DNA from: Pholiota molesta
Taxonomy: Eukaryota > Basidiomycota > Agaricomycetes > Agaricales > Strophariaceae
Length of the DNA stretch: 64,000 bases
Direction of reading: 5' to 3'
Assembly: GCA_014925825.1 (NCBI GenBank)
Contig: JACGCK010000027.1
Span: forward strand, 1-64,000
Shown here: positions 23,679 through 35,395 of the stretch, in pieces
Position numbering within the stretch: the stretch's first letter is position 1
Layout: each line of letters opens with the position of its first letter
Program-made: the position numbers and the translations under genes
The notes under the pieces: model-generated
Databases searched by the model: none
What the model was told of the DNA's origin: nothing
Seen by the model: the letters and a program-made list of their open reading frames with translations, nothing else

Positions 23679-26600
23679 TTATCTTCTTCCACCCCGTTTT
23701 CCTTTGGCGCTCCGACGCTTGATCCGCTTGCTGTCGCCTCCATCATCGCCATCATAAGACGCAGATCCCGGCTCGTTCGCGTCGATCAGGTCATTGTGAT
23801 CCCTCTTCGACGGAACAAGTCGATCGCGCAATGACTGTGGCTGAGCATCTGAGAGCTCCGCTGCTGGCGCAACGCTGTCATCAGCAGAGGATAAACGCTC
23901 AAGTAAAGAGCCCCGTCTCTGAGAATTGGCGTTGTCCAGGCGATCCTTCAAGGTGCTCTCCTGTATGGCTTGAATGTGTTCTTCACGGGCTTCGAAGACG
24001 ATTGGTTCGATCGGGACATTATCTTCAGGAACCTTGTACTGAGACGAGAACTTGCGATGCCGAGGAGGCTTCTCGCCACTCATGCGGCGGGAGAGGGAAG
24101 AGGGTACATCCGGCGCACGTTCGGGATCGCCCATTATTGGTGATGCTACAATCTCCCGTTGGTCGGCCCATCGTTGAAAAGGTGCAGAATCCGCAGGCGA
24201 CAATGTGCTTCGTGTGGCTGACAGTCTGCGGGCCCGGAAATCGGAGGATGCAGATGCAAGAATATCGTCAGAGAATCGACTGGAAAGTGTATTGTCCTCT
24301 CGTCGATCATCCAAAGCCCGCATATCACTATGTGGGGTGCGACGACCTTCAGATGATTGTCCACGTTCTGAATGTTGGGCAGATGTTTGTTCATTCATAG
24401 AAAGCATGGAAGAATTTCTGGATATCGGAGGAGGGGTAGCGGGATGGTGATTGATATCCTCGGGCGCTGTTGCAGGGGAAGAAAGTTGCACCATGGTCTT
24501 CTCCTGTTGCATATCGCCCTTCTATCCGATGCCAAGTCAACACAAATATTTCCGTGCAAAGACGAAAAAGTACTTACGGGAATCAGAGGCGAGAATCGCG
24601 ATACTCGACGCTTCGATTTCTCCGCTTCGGCGAGTGCCAAAGAATGTTGATTCGAATGTGACTATATGCGCGTCAGAAGTGCATAGCATCAGAGTGAGAC
24701 CCGACTTACAGCTGGCTCAGTCTGTTGCGGCGCTTCAGGAAGACGGTGTTCCACTGCCGGACGGTTTGGAAGCTACAGCACACGAAAATGAGGATAAGGG
24801 TATATCCAACAAATCAATTTACATACTCTAGCATTCAGCTCAAGAGCTTTGGCAGGGTGAATCAAAGTTGATGACGGTGGTCTCGCATCGGGATTGAACC
24901 CAAAGGCCGCAGGAGGGGGAGGGACAGGCCCACCATTGGGGAAAAAGGAAGGGGGTCCAAGGGGATTGTCAGGCAAGTTATGTTTCCTAGTCCCTATCGG
25001 CATGTTATTCGCGCCAGAGGCTGCGGGCGGACGTCCGCCGTCTTCTGGTCGACCCCTGAAATCGCGCCTTGGTGGCTGATAACAATCATCAGAGAGTACT
25101 CTAGCAAACGAAAGCTGACAACTTACTGGATTCCGATCTGGATAACCATTTCCGGGCTGAGTATCCCTCCCAGGTTGATTGTCTCTCCATCCAGAACGAT
25201 TATCTCGCCCATCTCGACTATCTCGTTGGTCGTTAAATCTTCTATCATCTTGATACCCAGAGCGATGCGGCGGCGGTGGCGGCGGCGGGAATCCACCAGG
25301 AGTAGCATTCTCGTATCTGGCATTCGGCGGCGGAACGATGGACGGTGCCGTCGAGTGATATGGCTGCCTCTCCGGTAAATTGTGGGCGGATCGAGCAGAC
25401 CGTGGGCCTTCCGGAAGATCGTCCAGATCGTCCACATGAACACGGGGGTTCCTTACGTTTCGAGGAGACGGCGGACGTCTGGTACTGGCCAAGTCGCGCG
25501 GGTCGATGTCCATGCGAGTATCCAATTTAGGTGGGAGCTGAGAATACTCGTGGCGGCCTCGATCCTGGGGCCTAGGTCCAGGCCCATTGCTTCTATAGTC
25601 TTGTCCATAACCAGGCGGGGTGCTTGGTCGTCCACGTTCACGTTCATGAGGACGAGGCTTTGGATTGGCAGCGTCAAACTTGGGGCGGCGCGGAAGATTA
25701 GGTTCGCCGTTAGCCCAGCCTTGCGATTTAGGTAGGAATTCCTGAACTGGAACATGCGGCGGAGGGTCTCTAGATTGCGGGCCGGAAGATGGGCCGGAAG
25801 ATAGAAATGTGGTCTCTTGAGGAGGTAATGGAGCTCGCCTTCGGTCTGTTTAAGCGATCAGTGTAAAAAGGCAGAAGACGTTGACGGTGGAGGATGGACA
25901 TGGGAAGAGAAGTTGAAGTCGGTATACTGGCCAGCTGGATTTTGTGGAAGAAGACGTACGTGATATTTGAGCTGCTTCCTCGGGCGAAGGTCGATCGTAT
26001 GAGTCTGGATACCGGGCTGGCCTCTCAGGGCCAGGGCGATGATGGTGATTGTCAACGTGTCTGGCGGGTGGCAATGGCTCAGGCGTGAGATCGCGCCTGC
26101 TGCGGTCGAAATTGCGTTCGCCACCCCGGCGTTGTTCATAGTTGGGTGGCGGACGGTTGTCCGGTGGTGGTGGGCGATTGTCGTAGTCTCGTCCTCTCGG
26201 GTTGAACAGCTCGCGATCGGGAGGGCCTATGCTAGATGGAGGGCCATTCGAACTCGCGGAACGCTCATAATGAGGCATCCTTTCCTTGCGGTCCGATGGT
26301 GGTGGGGGGCCTGGGTCCGTGATGGGCTCGCGATAAGGCGGATAGTCGCGGCCAACATCGCGTTCGCGAGGATAAGGTCCTGTAGTGCCGGAAAGAAAAG
26401 AGCGACAACGGAGTGAGAATGGAAAAGACAACGATTAGAGGAGCAGAGGCGGAAGAAGACGAAAGAAAAAAAGAAAAACGGCTGGGCCACACAGAACAGA
26501 CCGGAATCGATATGTAGTAGGAATAGTTGGAAGGGTCGTGGATGAGAGCAGTATTGAAGCCGTAGCTTGAAAGAAAGCAATCAATGGAAATCGAGTCCAA

Positions 26601-28147
26601 AGTTGCTTTCCAACTGATTGTGACACAAGCGCGAACACATGGCGGGCGAAGAGAGATGGGAGCAGAGAATGGGAGGCTGATAACGTACTGGACGCAGATA
26701 GGAAGCCTGAATTTCCGGTTGGAGGCTCGCGTGTATCAGGTTGACGGGGCGGTTCTCGATCTCTAGGTACTCCTCGGTTGCTGTCCGGCCTCCTGGAAAC
26801 AGGAGGTCTACCAGAAGGCTTGTAAGAGGGATGGTCCAAATCGCGATCATCGAGCCCTCGAGGAGGCGGTTTGCGAGAGATGCGGTCTGACCTATCGAAG
26901 TCTATGGAAGGATCTTGAGGGGCGCCCCAACGGTCTGGTGGGAGCATATCGACGTCTCTAGGGAGAACGGACTCTGCGTTAGTATAATCATGCCTCTCGC
27001 GGGACATATGATCGCTTCTGCGAGGAGGAGTGAAACCCTGGGTCCTAGCATGATCTTGTGCCACTCGAATGTTAGGAGGAGTAAGTGACCTCGGCCTCCG
27101 CTGACGAGTGGGCGAAGCAGCGGGAGACCTATCATACCGCGATCGAGGGATTTGACTACCAACAGCTTCGCTGCGTATTACAGGGTGTACTTCATGACCC
27201 ACAGGAGCAGGCTCTCCAGGAGGCCTGTAATGGCGATCTTCATACGAAAGGTCTCTAGGATCAGCGACCGCAGCTCGAGCTGCATCTTCGATGTCAGGGT
27301 CAGGTCGGCCATGTGAACGATCACGATTCGCGCGCGAGGTCTGCGTGTGATGCATATCAGAGTTAGATGTTGTCATATAGGTTTGGCTCGAAGACCCGCT
27401 ACGCGTGCGGTGCCGGGATTGCCCAGAACTAGAGGAAGGGATGCTGCTCACGGGATGGGTCCAAGTCGATACGTGGGTCTCTTTGTTATAGAAGTATGCC
27501 TGTCCTCCACTGCGGGGATATCGCCGCTCCCAGCCTGGAGGAAGGTCACTTGCTGTGGGTGGTAAATCAAGTTTTCCACTCGCTCCATTGATTTTCTTGG
27601 CATCGTTAGAAGTCGCCATTGGCGAAATCTCAGTCATACTTGTCGCTGCCACGATAGAAGGGTGAGACGGGGGTAAGTAGGGCACATTTGCGGGGAGTGG
27701 CTTCGGTGGCAATGCGTGCTTGAGGCGGGTGGTATTGGGTTGCGCAGGTGGTACTTGGTTTCTCGAGTGGCGTTGCCTAGAAGGTGAATCTGTTGACACA
27801 TTGGAGGGGTGATGGGCACCTTCGAAGTTGTCTCTGTCACGATAGTCGTGCTGGGACCGTTGCTGGTCATTAGCGCCCGTAGAGCCTGCCCGCCTCTGTA
27901 CTGAAGGGGGCCTCTCCAAAGGGTCATTTGCAGTATTGGCTGCAGAATAGAGCTCCTTTTGCGCGACATCACGCTGATAGTAGTATCCCTGTTCCTCTTC
28001 GTCGCCGAGGGATATTGTGTCGTCCTCGACATCCTCCGCCACTCGAGGGTCTTGTCGAGTGGCATAGTCATGAGAGGCCCGTCGGAGAGCTTCCTGTTGC
28101 TCCTCTTCGCCGTTCCCCCAGTCGAGCGGCTCGTTTTCGGTTTCCAT
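23679..28147 (-). CDS. large WW-domain protein, mostly disordered
   Basis: Seven exons, 28147-26689, 26379-25960, 25845-25127, 25075-24827, 24772-24710, 24661-24578 and 24518-23679, give 1277 residues. The one folded module is a WW domain near residue 200: LPPGWERRYPRSGGQAYFYN followed by THVSTWTHP, with both signature tryptophans. WW domains bind proline-rich or phospho-Ser/Pro peptides. The rest is low-complexity sequence rich in Pro, Arg, Asp and Ser, with RDRD-like runs reminiscent of RNA-processing factors and a PPPPPPP run in exon 3. The C-terminus is very basic (KRIKRRSAKGKRGGRR), probably a nuclear localisation signal. A role in transcription or splicing is an inference. Intron 1, about 309 bp, is unusually long here and stays open in frame, so an unspliced form would run on to 26435. 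Confidence 0.82.
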
Positions 28148-28394
28148 GGGTTAGACAAGGATGGACGTATGCGGAAAAGTGAAGAAGGGCGGTTGGGATC
28201 AAGAATGGCTCGCCTGCTGGTTTTCCTTTCATTCTCCGAAAATACAGTTTAAACTCCGACGGGCATGGCCACTCCGCCGCCATCACGTTTCCCGACGGGC
28301 CACAGCTTTCTCCAGACACGTTACTTCAGACAACGTATACCGCCCAGACCTTACGCTGGCCATACTTCGACGACCCAGGAATCCGAATGAGTAC

Positions 28395-29551
28395 ATGATG
28401 CTTCCCATCACCAGCGCGTCGTATTCGCCGGAGGATGGCCATGCCTCGTCGAGCCGTAGCTCCAGCTCACTCCGACTCCCTGTCATGTTCAAGCGTTTGC
28501 ACAGGCTGCAACAAATGGCAAGCATATGTCTTCTGAAACTCACCCGACATTGTGCTAACATAACAGTGTTCAGGACTTTGAGCTCGCCGCATGGCAATTG
28601 ACGTACTTGTGCCTCGCGCCGCGGAGAGTGTTAGTCTATCGAAGTCAATATAGAAGGCAATCACTGACAGGCGCATATCCAGGTATCGCAATGTGTATTT
28701 CCATAAACGTGTGTTATCCCGACATGACCTTCAGTTTCACCTCACCTATTCAATCGCTAGAAACGAAAAACACATGGGCGCGAGATGACCCAGCCATCCT
28801 GGTCTTGATCGGAGCATGTTTATGTGGTATGTGGCAGATGAGCCTTTGATTTTCTACGGAATGTTGCTGAATTCGATTTTCTAGTTTCCGCTGTTGCCTG
28901 GGGCGTGGTATACTCTTATCGTTTGCAAGACATTATATCGCTCGCGTTCATTATGATACTACGGGACTTCCTACTATCGGGTGTCGTCATTGCGACAATC
29001 CTATGGTATATTCCTCCAATATCGTGTACAGCGAGTTCTTTGCTGATCTTTGCTCAGGTTTACCGCGAACCGTCTCCTACTATCACCTCCTTCCCATTCA
29101 ACACCCGCAGACTCGCAGGTTGAATGGGCCTATGCATTTGACGTTCATACGAACGCGTTTTTCCCTCTTTACCTCACTCTTTACTTGGCACAATTATTCC
29201 TACTACCTATAATTCTAAAAGATAGATGGATATGTTTATTTGTAGGCAACACGCTTTACCTCGCTGCGTAAGTCGGATCCCATATTCCCCCATGACATGT
29301 AATGACTCACCGACTGATATGCATCTAGATTCACCCAATACACCTATGGCATTTATCTCGGTCTAAATGGTGTGTATATCAATTCCACAGTCGTCATGAG
29401 AGTATATGTATTAATTTACCTTCCAGCGCTTCCATTCCTGGTTCGCTCAGAGCTACTTCTGTCACCTCTTTTACCTCTCTTTACCGCCTATGTCGTGTCA
29501 TTGCTTGGGTTCAACGTAGCTCATCATGTACTAGGGGCATATTTCTGGTAG
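28395..29551 (+). CDS. UNC-50 family membrane protein (GMH1-like)
   Basis: UNC50/Gmh1 proteins are Golgi and ER membrane proteins linked to Arf exchange-factor function and receptor traffic. Eight exons, 28395-28517, 28574-28629, 28683-28708, 28761-28826, 28885-29005, 29058-29267, 29329-29369 and 29427-29551, give 255 residues. Family landmarks are RLQQMDFELAAWQLTYLCL, KQTKNTWARDDPAILVL, VEWAYAFDVHTNAFFPLY and VGNTLYLAA. About five hydrophobic helices are visible. The first intron (28518-28573) starts with GC instead of GT; only this border gives the conserved QQMDFE junction. It lies head to head with the WW-domain gene, with 247 bp between starts. Confidence 0.94.
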
Positions 29552-29953
29552 CATAGGTTTGGGCTTCGTCTTATTTATCTGTACATATGAACAAAAGAAT
29601 GATCCTGACACATCCTGAAGTACAGGAAAGCGGTACAAATCCTAGTATACGAATTCCACAATTGGTATCTGGAGAAAAGCTCTTGATTTCACTCCTCGCC
29701 TTGTCTAGTTGTCTGGGTCGTTAGTGATGGCGACTCTTGATGGCGATGTGAATCCCAGTCAACTTTCTTCCGTCTGCAATCAACCTTAGCAAGTCCAGGT
29801 AATGTCGACGTACCTATCTTCGACGTCACGGGCACTAGCCAAACCGTGAACGAATTCATAAATAATAATGGAGAAATTAAACCGCAACTGATTGAAAAGC
29901 GCAGCAACCGGTCGACCTTTCATCTGTCAGACTCTGTCTTCATGCCATCTGGC
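29552..29953. other. intergenic, no gene seen
   Basis: This is the 3' flank of UNC50, leading into the relic described next. No other feature is seen. Confidence 0.4.
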
Positions 29954-30088
29954 CCTTCCATCTTTATTAGTTCGTTCAGACTCGCTAACCTCTTCTCTCG
30001 CTGCTTTTATCCCCTATCATCCCCCTCTACCGCCTGCATCGTGGCACTTCAACAGCATAGCTCAGCTGTACTAGGGGCATATTTTTGG
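29954..30088 (+). pseudogene. decayed copy of the last UNC50 exon
   Basis: The segment aligns with UNC50 exon 8 (29427-29551). Both begin with cttccat then a ttcg[c/t]tcaga block, share ctctaccgcct, and end with tgtactaggggcatattt and tgg. In between there are many substitutions and small gaps that break the frame. No trace of the earlier UNC50 exons is seen just upstream, so only the 3' end was copied or survives. It ends about 230 bp before the NACHT-like gene. Confidence 0.65.
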
Positions 30089-30320
30089 ACACAGATGAGC
30101 TGATCACAGACATGCATGGCAGGGCTTTTTTCCTGTGCCCGTCCACGCAGCATCAACATGTGCAAGCACAGCTCTTCAGTTTGTCCACATATGAATCTAT
30201 ACATATATAAGTATCTTCTCCAGAACTAACCCCGTCGTATACCCTCACTCCTTCTCGTCTTACAAGCCCCTTCATGTTCATCTACCACCAACTTCTTTAG
30301 CGCGCGATTCCGCTCCAGCT

Positions 30321-31277
30321 ATGGCGGCGGCCAATTCTCGCGGCCCAGGGGCATATTCCCAAGCCTCCATCATGTTCGCTGAACAGAAGGCCATGCAGAT
30401 CCATGGAGGAATCTTCACGGTAAATAACCCTCCCCCGAGCTCTCGTAAACGTAAGCATACTTCATCGTGTTTTCTTCTCCGCCAACATTTTGAATGAAGT
30501 GTTGAATTTCTAGTACTTGATATCCTATCTTTGCATGTCAACCCCAAGCTATTTCACGATTCAAAGACACACGATCGCCTACTGCATGAGTCGCGGTACG
30601 AACTTTGTTCGACCATCGAATCCGAGATCGACATTGTAGCAAGAGCCGCTATCTCAGCTGCACATGATGGCCAGACAAGGAGTCTGCGGCGCTATTTTTC
30701 CAGTTTGGAACAATCACGAATCATTGCACTCAAAACCTCTAAACTATTGGAAAGCCGCGGTGCATTGCTCTCCAGCATAATGCTACCGCGCCAGCCGTAT
30801 CTCACTCGCGCCGATGGGGAGGACCAAATTATGTACCACATAATCGCCTCCCTTGTGTACCAAATAGTCCGAAAGATACCATCCGTCTCTCGACATGTCA
30901 GTGACGCGATCGACAATGACCCGCTGATATTTACTCGCACGGCAGAAGTCCAAATCCAAACTTTGATCGTCGAACCATGGATCGCGGCGGCACATGAGGA
31001 CTTCCCCGAGAGATGCCCACTGGCGTCTACTGTAGTGGTCAATGGCCCTTGGGAGCAGATCGGTGAGGGCTCTGCCTGTGTACGAATCTTCGACACCATA
31101 GAATCCATCGCAAAAGATCGAAACAGGGAGTCGCCTCTTGTTTTAATCCTCATCTCTTCGACCCCAAATTCTCATTCCAATTCCGAACAACTCAAGACCC
31201 TAGCGGGGATTTTGGCTATATGTCACAAGGATTCTGTGATACTAGTATGCGTACTGTTTGGTCTGTCTTTTGCTTGA
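30321..31277 (+). CDS. NACHT-like protein without a P-loop
   Basis: Two exons, 30321-30450 and 30514-31277, give 297 residues. The N-terminal IMFAEQKAMQIHGGIFTV matches the leader that precedes NACHT domains in many mushroom NOD-like receptors. Later parts follow NACHT order: YHIIASLVYQIV, then DNDPLIFTRTAEVQIQTLIV, then a strand where Walker B is expected. The Walker A site is not there: the place where a G-x-x-x-x-GK-S loop should sit reads SSLEQSRIIALKTSK. The Walker B strand reads VVVNGPWEQ without acidic residues. The frame is otherwise open, with one clean intron. No WD, ankyrin or TPR repeats follow. It may be a non-ATPase derivative, a decoy-type protein, or a 3'-truncated gene; the end after VILVCVLF is uncertain. 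Confidence 0.65.
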
Positions 31278-32255
31278 GCATGATGCTTTGAAGTAGCTTT
31301 GTTAAATTATAAGTGGAAATGCTTTTGAAAATAAGTACCACTAGGGCATCGTGCATAGCAAGACTACAATTTTAATAAGTTATTATAGTGATTTTTTGTT
31401 TTGTTTTTTTTGGTTCAGATCTAGCTTCCCATTTTTTTTATATCCTTGGTTGTTTATGGAATATAACTACACTCGATAATGACTATATTCTATTTGACCA
31501 AGTATTTGGTGCTTCAGACGATTTAAATCCGAAAGGTCATGGGAGTCGACGGTCGCTATTTGTGTTCGGCAGCTCTCAGTCTTAGATATATATTATATCG
31601 CTATGTTATAGGTGCGCCAGGGGAAGAATTCTCTTGTGTACTCTCGTGGATGAGGAATGAAAAGGGAGTGGACAGCGAGGCCTAGTGAGGCCTAGTGAGG
31701 GTTGAGCGCGGTGGTTTTTCCGTGATATCGCTCGAGGGCTTTTTGGCAGCTGGTTGACTCGCGGCAAACAAAGGAGCTAGGGATTTATTTGCGTCGAATA
31801 CAAGAGAAATGCGGACTCTGGGTGTGTGTTGGAATTAGAATAGCAGCATACGATGAGCTCAGTGAGAGCCCGGCGAACTGTGGCCAAAATAGCGTTGCAC
31901 AGACAAGAGCCGAAGCTGTACCATCCGATAATAAATGTCACGAGGAGACTTCGAGATAGAGCGTCGAAGCTGTTGAACTCGGACCACAGTCTTCGGTCCC
32001 CTCAACGTCACAACGGCCCAGAATACCCAGTTGTGCCAGGGCGATTCAGCGAATTCGACGGTGAACTTGCGATTTAGCGTGGCCACGGAGGCGAATCTGG
32101 TGATCAGCTCGCTTGGTGCTCCTGTCACGCCAGCATCCCCTTCCTTCTCCACACCTTCTTCTTCCAACGCCCACCTTTTCTTTTCTCCTCCACTATCGCC
32201 ATTTATACCAACACTTATCTGAAGACACCCACCGCCCTCAAAACCCACCTTCGTC
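31278..32255. other. intergenic with a 10-bp tandem repeat
   Basis: A unit gaggcctagt is repeated two and a half times at 31677-31700. The 3' part is the likely promoter and leader of the calcineurin gene and is pyrimidine-rich just before the ATG. Open frames here have no family support. Confidence 0.4.
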
Positions 32256-34895
32256 ATGACCACACACATCGAGCGGGTCGTGGAGAAGATCCACGTGAAG
32301 GAGCCTGTCCCGGCCATTGACTTTACACAGCACACCCTCGAGGATGGCAACGTCATTAGCACCCAAGAGCGAGTAGTCAAAGACGTACGTATCGCCCCAT
32401 CGTGTCATACGTGTCGTGGTCGTCTGATCCGACATCTCTGCGTAGGTACAAGCACCAGCGATGTTCAAGCCAACCCCCGAGCAATTCTTTAACAAGCACG
32501 GCCAGGACCGGACGAAACCCGACATTGCCTTTCTCAAAAACCATTTCTATCGCGAGGGCCGTCTGACGGAGGAGCAGGCGCTATGGATATTGGAAAAAGG
32601 CACCGATATCCTCAGAAAAGAGGGGAATGTGTTGCAGGTCGATGCCCCCATCACGGGTATGTTGTTCAATCTTCACCGTCACGTTGATACCTTAATGCTA
32701 ATCTTCGTGGGCTCGACCAGTTTGTGGAGATATCCATGGGCAATATGTGCGTGACTTGGCCCATGACTTTCGTGCAGGGAAATTCATCTTGGCTGGCAGT
32801 ATGATTTGATGAAATTATTTGAAGTGGGCGGCAGTCCCGCGGATACGCGTTATCTCTTCCTGGGCGATTACGTGGATAGAGGGTATTTCAGTATCGAGGT
32901 GTGTTCGGATGCCAGGTTATGCGTTCCTCGCCAGCTCTAACTTCCAATTCCTAGTGTGTGCTGTATTTGTGGTCCTTGAAGATCTGGTATCCCGACTCAC
33001 TATTCCTGCTACGCGGTAATCATGAGTGCCGACATTTGACTGACTACTTCACCTTTAAACTCGAATGTGCGCCTCTTTCTCAAAAATTTCTATGTCGCCC
33101 CTAACTCACCTCCATCTAATCAGGTAAGCACAAGTATTCAGAACGTATATACGATGCATGCATGGACTCCTTCTGCGCCCTCCCTCTCGCCGCTGTGATG
33201 AACAAGCAGTTCCTCTGTATACACGGCGGACTGTCTCCCGAGCTCAACACCCTTGATGATCTCCGCGCTGTGCGTATTCACCTATTCGGATCCCCCCCTA
33301 TCGGTATGAATCTGACGATCGCGTAGATTGATCGCTTCCGCGAGCCACCAACGCACGGACTGATGTGCGATATCCTGTGGGCGGATCCAGTGGAGGATTT
33401 CGGTTCGGAGAAAACGACGGACAGCTTTGTGCATAACCACGTGCGAGGCTGTTCGTACTTCTTCACGTAAGTCACGAATTTTTTTTTACCCTGTTCTGGG
33501 GAGCTGATAACACTGCAATTAGGTACCAAGCGGCGTGTCAGTTCCTCGAACGAAACAATCTTTTGTCCATCATCCGAGCACACGAAGCACAGGATGCTGG
33601 GTACGTTTTTTGAAATCTGATCTGTGATTGCGTAGTTGACTGGTTGTTTTAGTTATCGGATGTATCGCAAAACGAAGACAACAGGATTCCCCTCTGTTAT
33701 GACCATTTTCTCTGCACCCAATTATCTGGATGTGTATGGCAACAAAGCTGCGGTGCTGAAGTACGAAAGCAATGTCATGAACATCAGGCAGTTCAATTAT
33801 ACCCCACACCCATACTGGCTGCCGAACTTCATGGATGTATTCACATGGAGTTTACCTTTCGTTGGTGAAAAGAGTACGCGTTATTCTCTCATCTACGATA
33901 TATTAGCTGATTATAACATGCTTGATTTAGTCACTGATATGTTGGTCGCGGTGCTCAATACGTGCACCAAGGAAGAGCTCGACCAAAGCGATGACGATCT
34001 TGCAATCCTCTCGCCCACAGTCGCTGCGGCGGAATCTGCTGAACGCAGGAAGATCATCAAGAACAAGATCATGGCTGTTGGCAGGATGGCGAGAGTGTTT
34101 GCCTTGCTCCGGTTTGTCCTAATCAACTTTTCGAGTCTCGTGCTACCGCTCATACATGTTTTCTGTATGCAGGGAGGAATCAGAAAAGGTTTCCGAGTTG
34201 AAGAGCGTGACTGGGTCCAATAAGCTTCCTTATGGCACCCTTGCGTCAGGGACGGAAGGAATCAGAGAGGCTATCAATGGCTTCGATGACGCGTGAGTGC
34301 CCTGCATATTCCGCTTCTGGTCGACTGAAGCTAAAATGCCACCATTAGCCGCAAATCAGATATCGAGAACGAACGCCTGCCCCCAGACCTCTTCGACGCC
34401 GATTCCGAAGAAGGAAAAGCCATCCTCTCCTCCCAGCCCACCACGCCCTCCGAGTTCTCCCAGCCCGCACCCGTCTCGCCCAACGGCGTCGCCGAGTCGC
34501 TCGAGAAAGCGCTCGCCGACAACGCCGCGCCCGCGGCCGGCTCCCCCACCCTCGCCCGCATCAACACCGCGTCCGCGCCGTCGGCGGGCAGCCCGACGCC
34601 GCTGCAGTCCCCCGCGAGCCCGACGACGCCGTTCAAGCGCGGGCACGCGCGCCAGGCGAGCCTGGGCACGACGATGACGAGCCCGAGCACGCGGCGCCGG
34701 AGCATCGAGAGCACGATGTCGCTCATCCAGGGCGTGCTGGACGGGAAGGGCCGGATTGAGGAGGACGACGGTCCAGCAGTGGATGGGCTCGCGAGCAGGC
34801 TGGCGGGGTCCTCGATCGGGTCGAGTGCGAGCAGTGGGAGCAGCGGCGGCAGCAGCAGCTATAATGGGAACGCGGGGCGTGCTGCTGGGCGCTGA
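32256..34895 (+). CDS. CNA1: calcineurin catalytic subunit A (protein phosphatase 2B)
   Basis: This Ca2+/calmodulin-activated Ser/Thr phosphatase pairs with calcineurin B and dephosphorylates Crz1-type factors. Twelve exons, 32256-32384, 32446-32656, 32721-32746, 32800-32898, 32955-33066, 33124-33269, 33327-33466, 33523-33600, 33653-33873, 33931-34111, 34173-34292 and 34349-34895, give 669 residues. The metal-site motifs GDIHGQ, GDYVDRG and RGNHE are intact, followed by the latch region SAPNYLD. After the catalytic core come the B-binding helix, a calmodulin-binding helix ([20 protein letters not shown]) and the autoinhibitory segment ([20 protein letters not shown]). The C-terminal tail of about 160 residues is rich in Ser, Pro and Ala, with SPT and TPS sites that could be phosphorylated. 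Confidence 0.97.
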
Positions 34896-35395
34896 GTGTG
34901 GTGCGGGTGGTGCTGGGTCAAGTCTTCTAATATCTGTAGGTTTGTTCGAAACCGTCGGCCTTTCGTTTCTCTTTTTCTTCTCCCCTGATCTGGACTGCAT
35001 GTGTTTGTTTTCTTCACTCTTATCCCCCTCGCCCGCCCAAATTGTATCGCTTCTTGGATCATTGATGTAGAGTGAGCTGCTTCGTAGTTTATTTTATAGT
35101 GAGGAATTTTTTCGATACATGCCTATACATAAAGAATGGCATGGTTGTTGATGTCCTCTTCGTTATACCTTGGATGTATGAACACCGCTGGAGTCTCCGG
35201 CATGTAAGATACATAGTTAGTTAGTTGCTATCATTAGTATTATCTTGAGCCCGATCACAAGGAGAGGAAAGAGGGTGTATGATATCATCTCAGGATCACG
35301 ATTACAATCGGAAACGTGGTCCATGGTGGTCCCCCAGCTAGACTCCCATATACATCCATCCGTGTTCCCATTCCCCAATATCACAACCCACGAGA
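34896..35395. other. intergenic, no gene seen
   Basis: This is the 3' flank of calcineurin A and the promoter side of the lyase gene. Nothing recognisable is present. Antisense frames from 34331 to 35000 are shadows of the GC-rich calcineurin tail. Confidence 0.4.

Noticed and set aside
26435..26688. Continuation of the WW-protein frame past 26689
   Set aside because: The sequence turns pyrimidine-rich and intron-like, a good GT donor lies at 26688, and splicing to 26379 restores the Pro/Arg-rich sequence in phase.
31677..31700. Short tandem repeat as a CRISPR-like or satellite array
   Set aside because: It has only two and a half 10-bp units and no spacers; it is an ordinary small tandem duplication.
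34356..35000. Minus-strand 214-codon frame
   Set aside because: It is antisense to the last calcineurin exon; the Arg/Ala-rich composition is a result of GC-rich codons.
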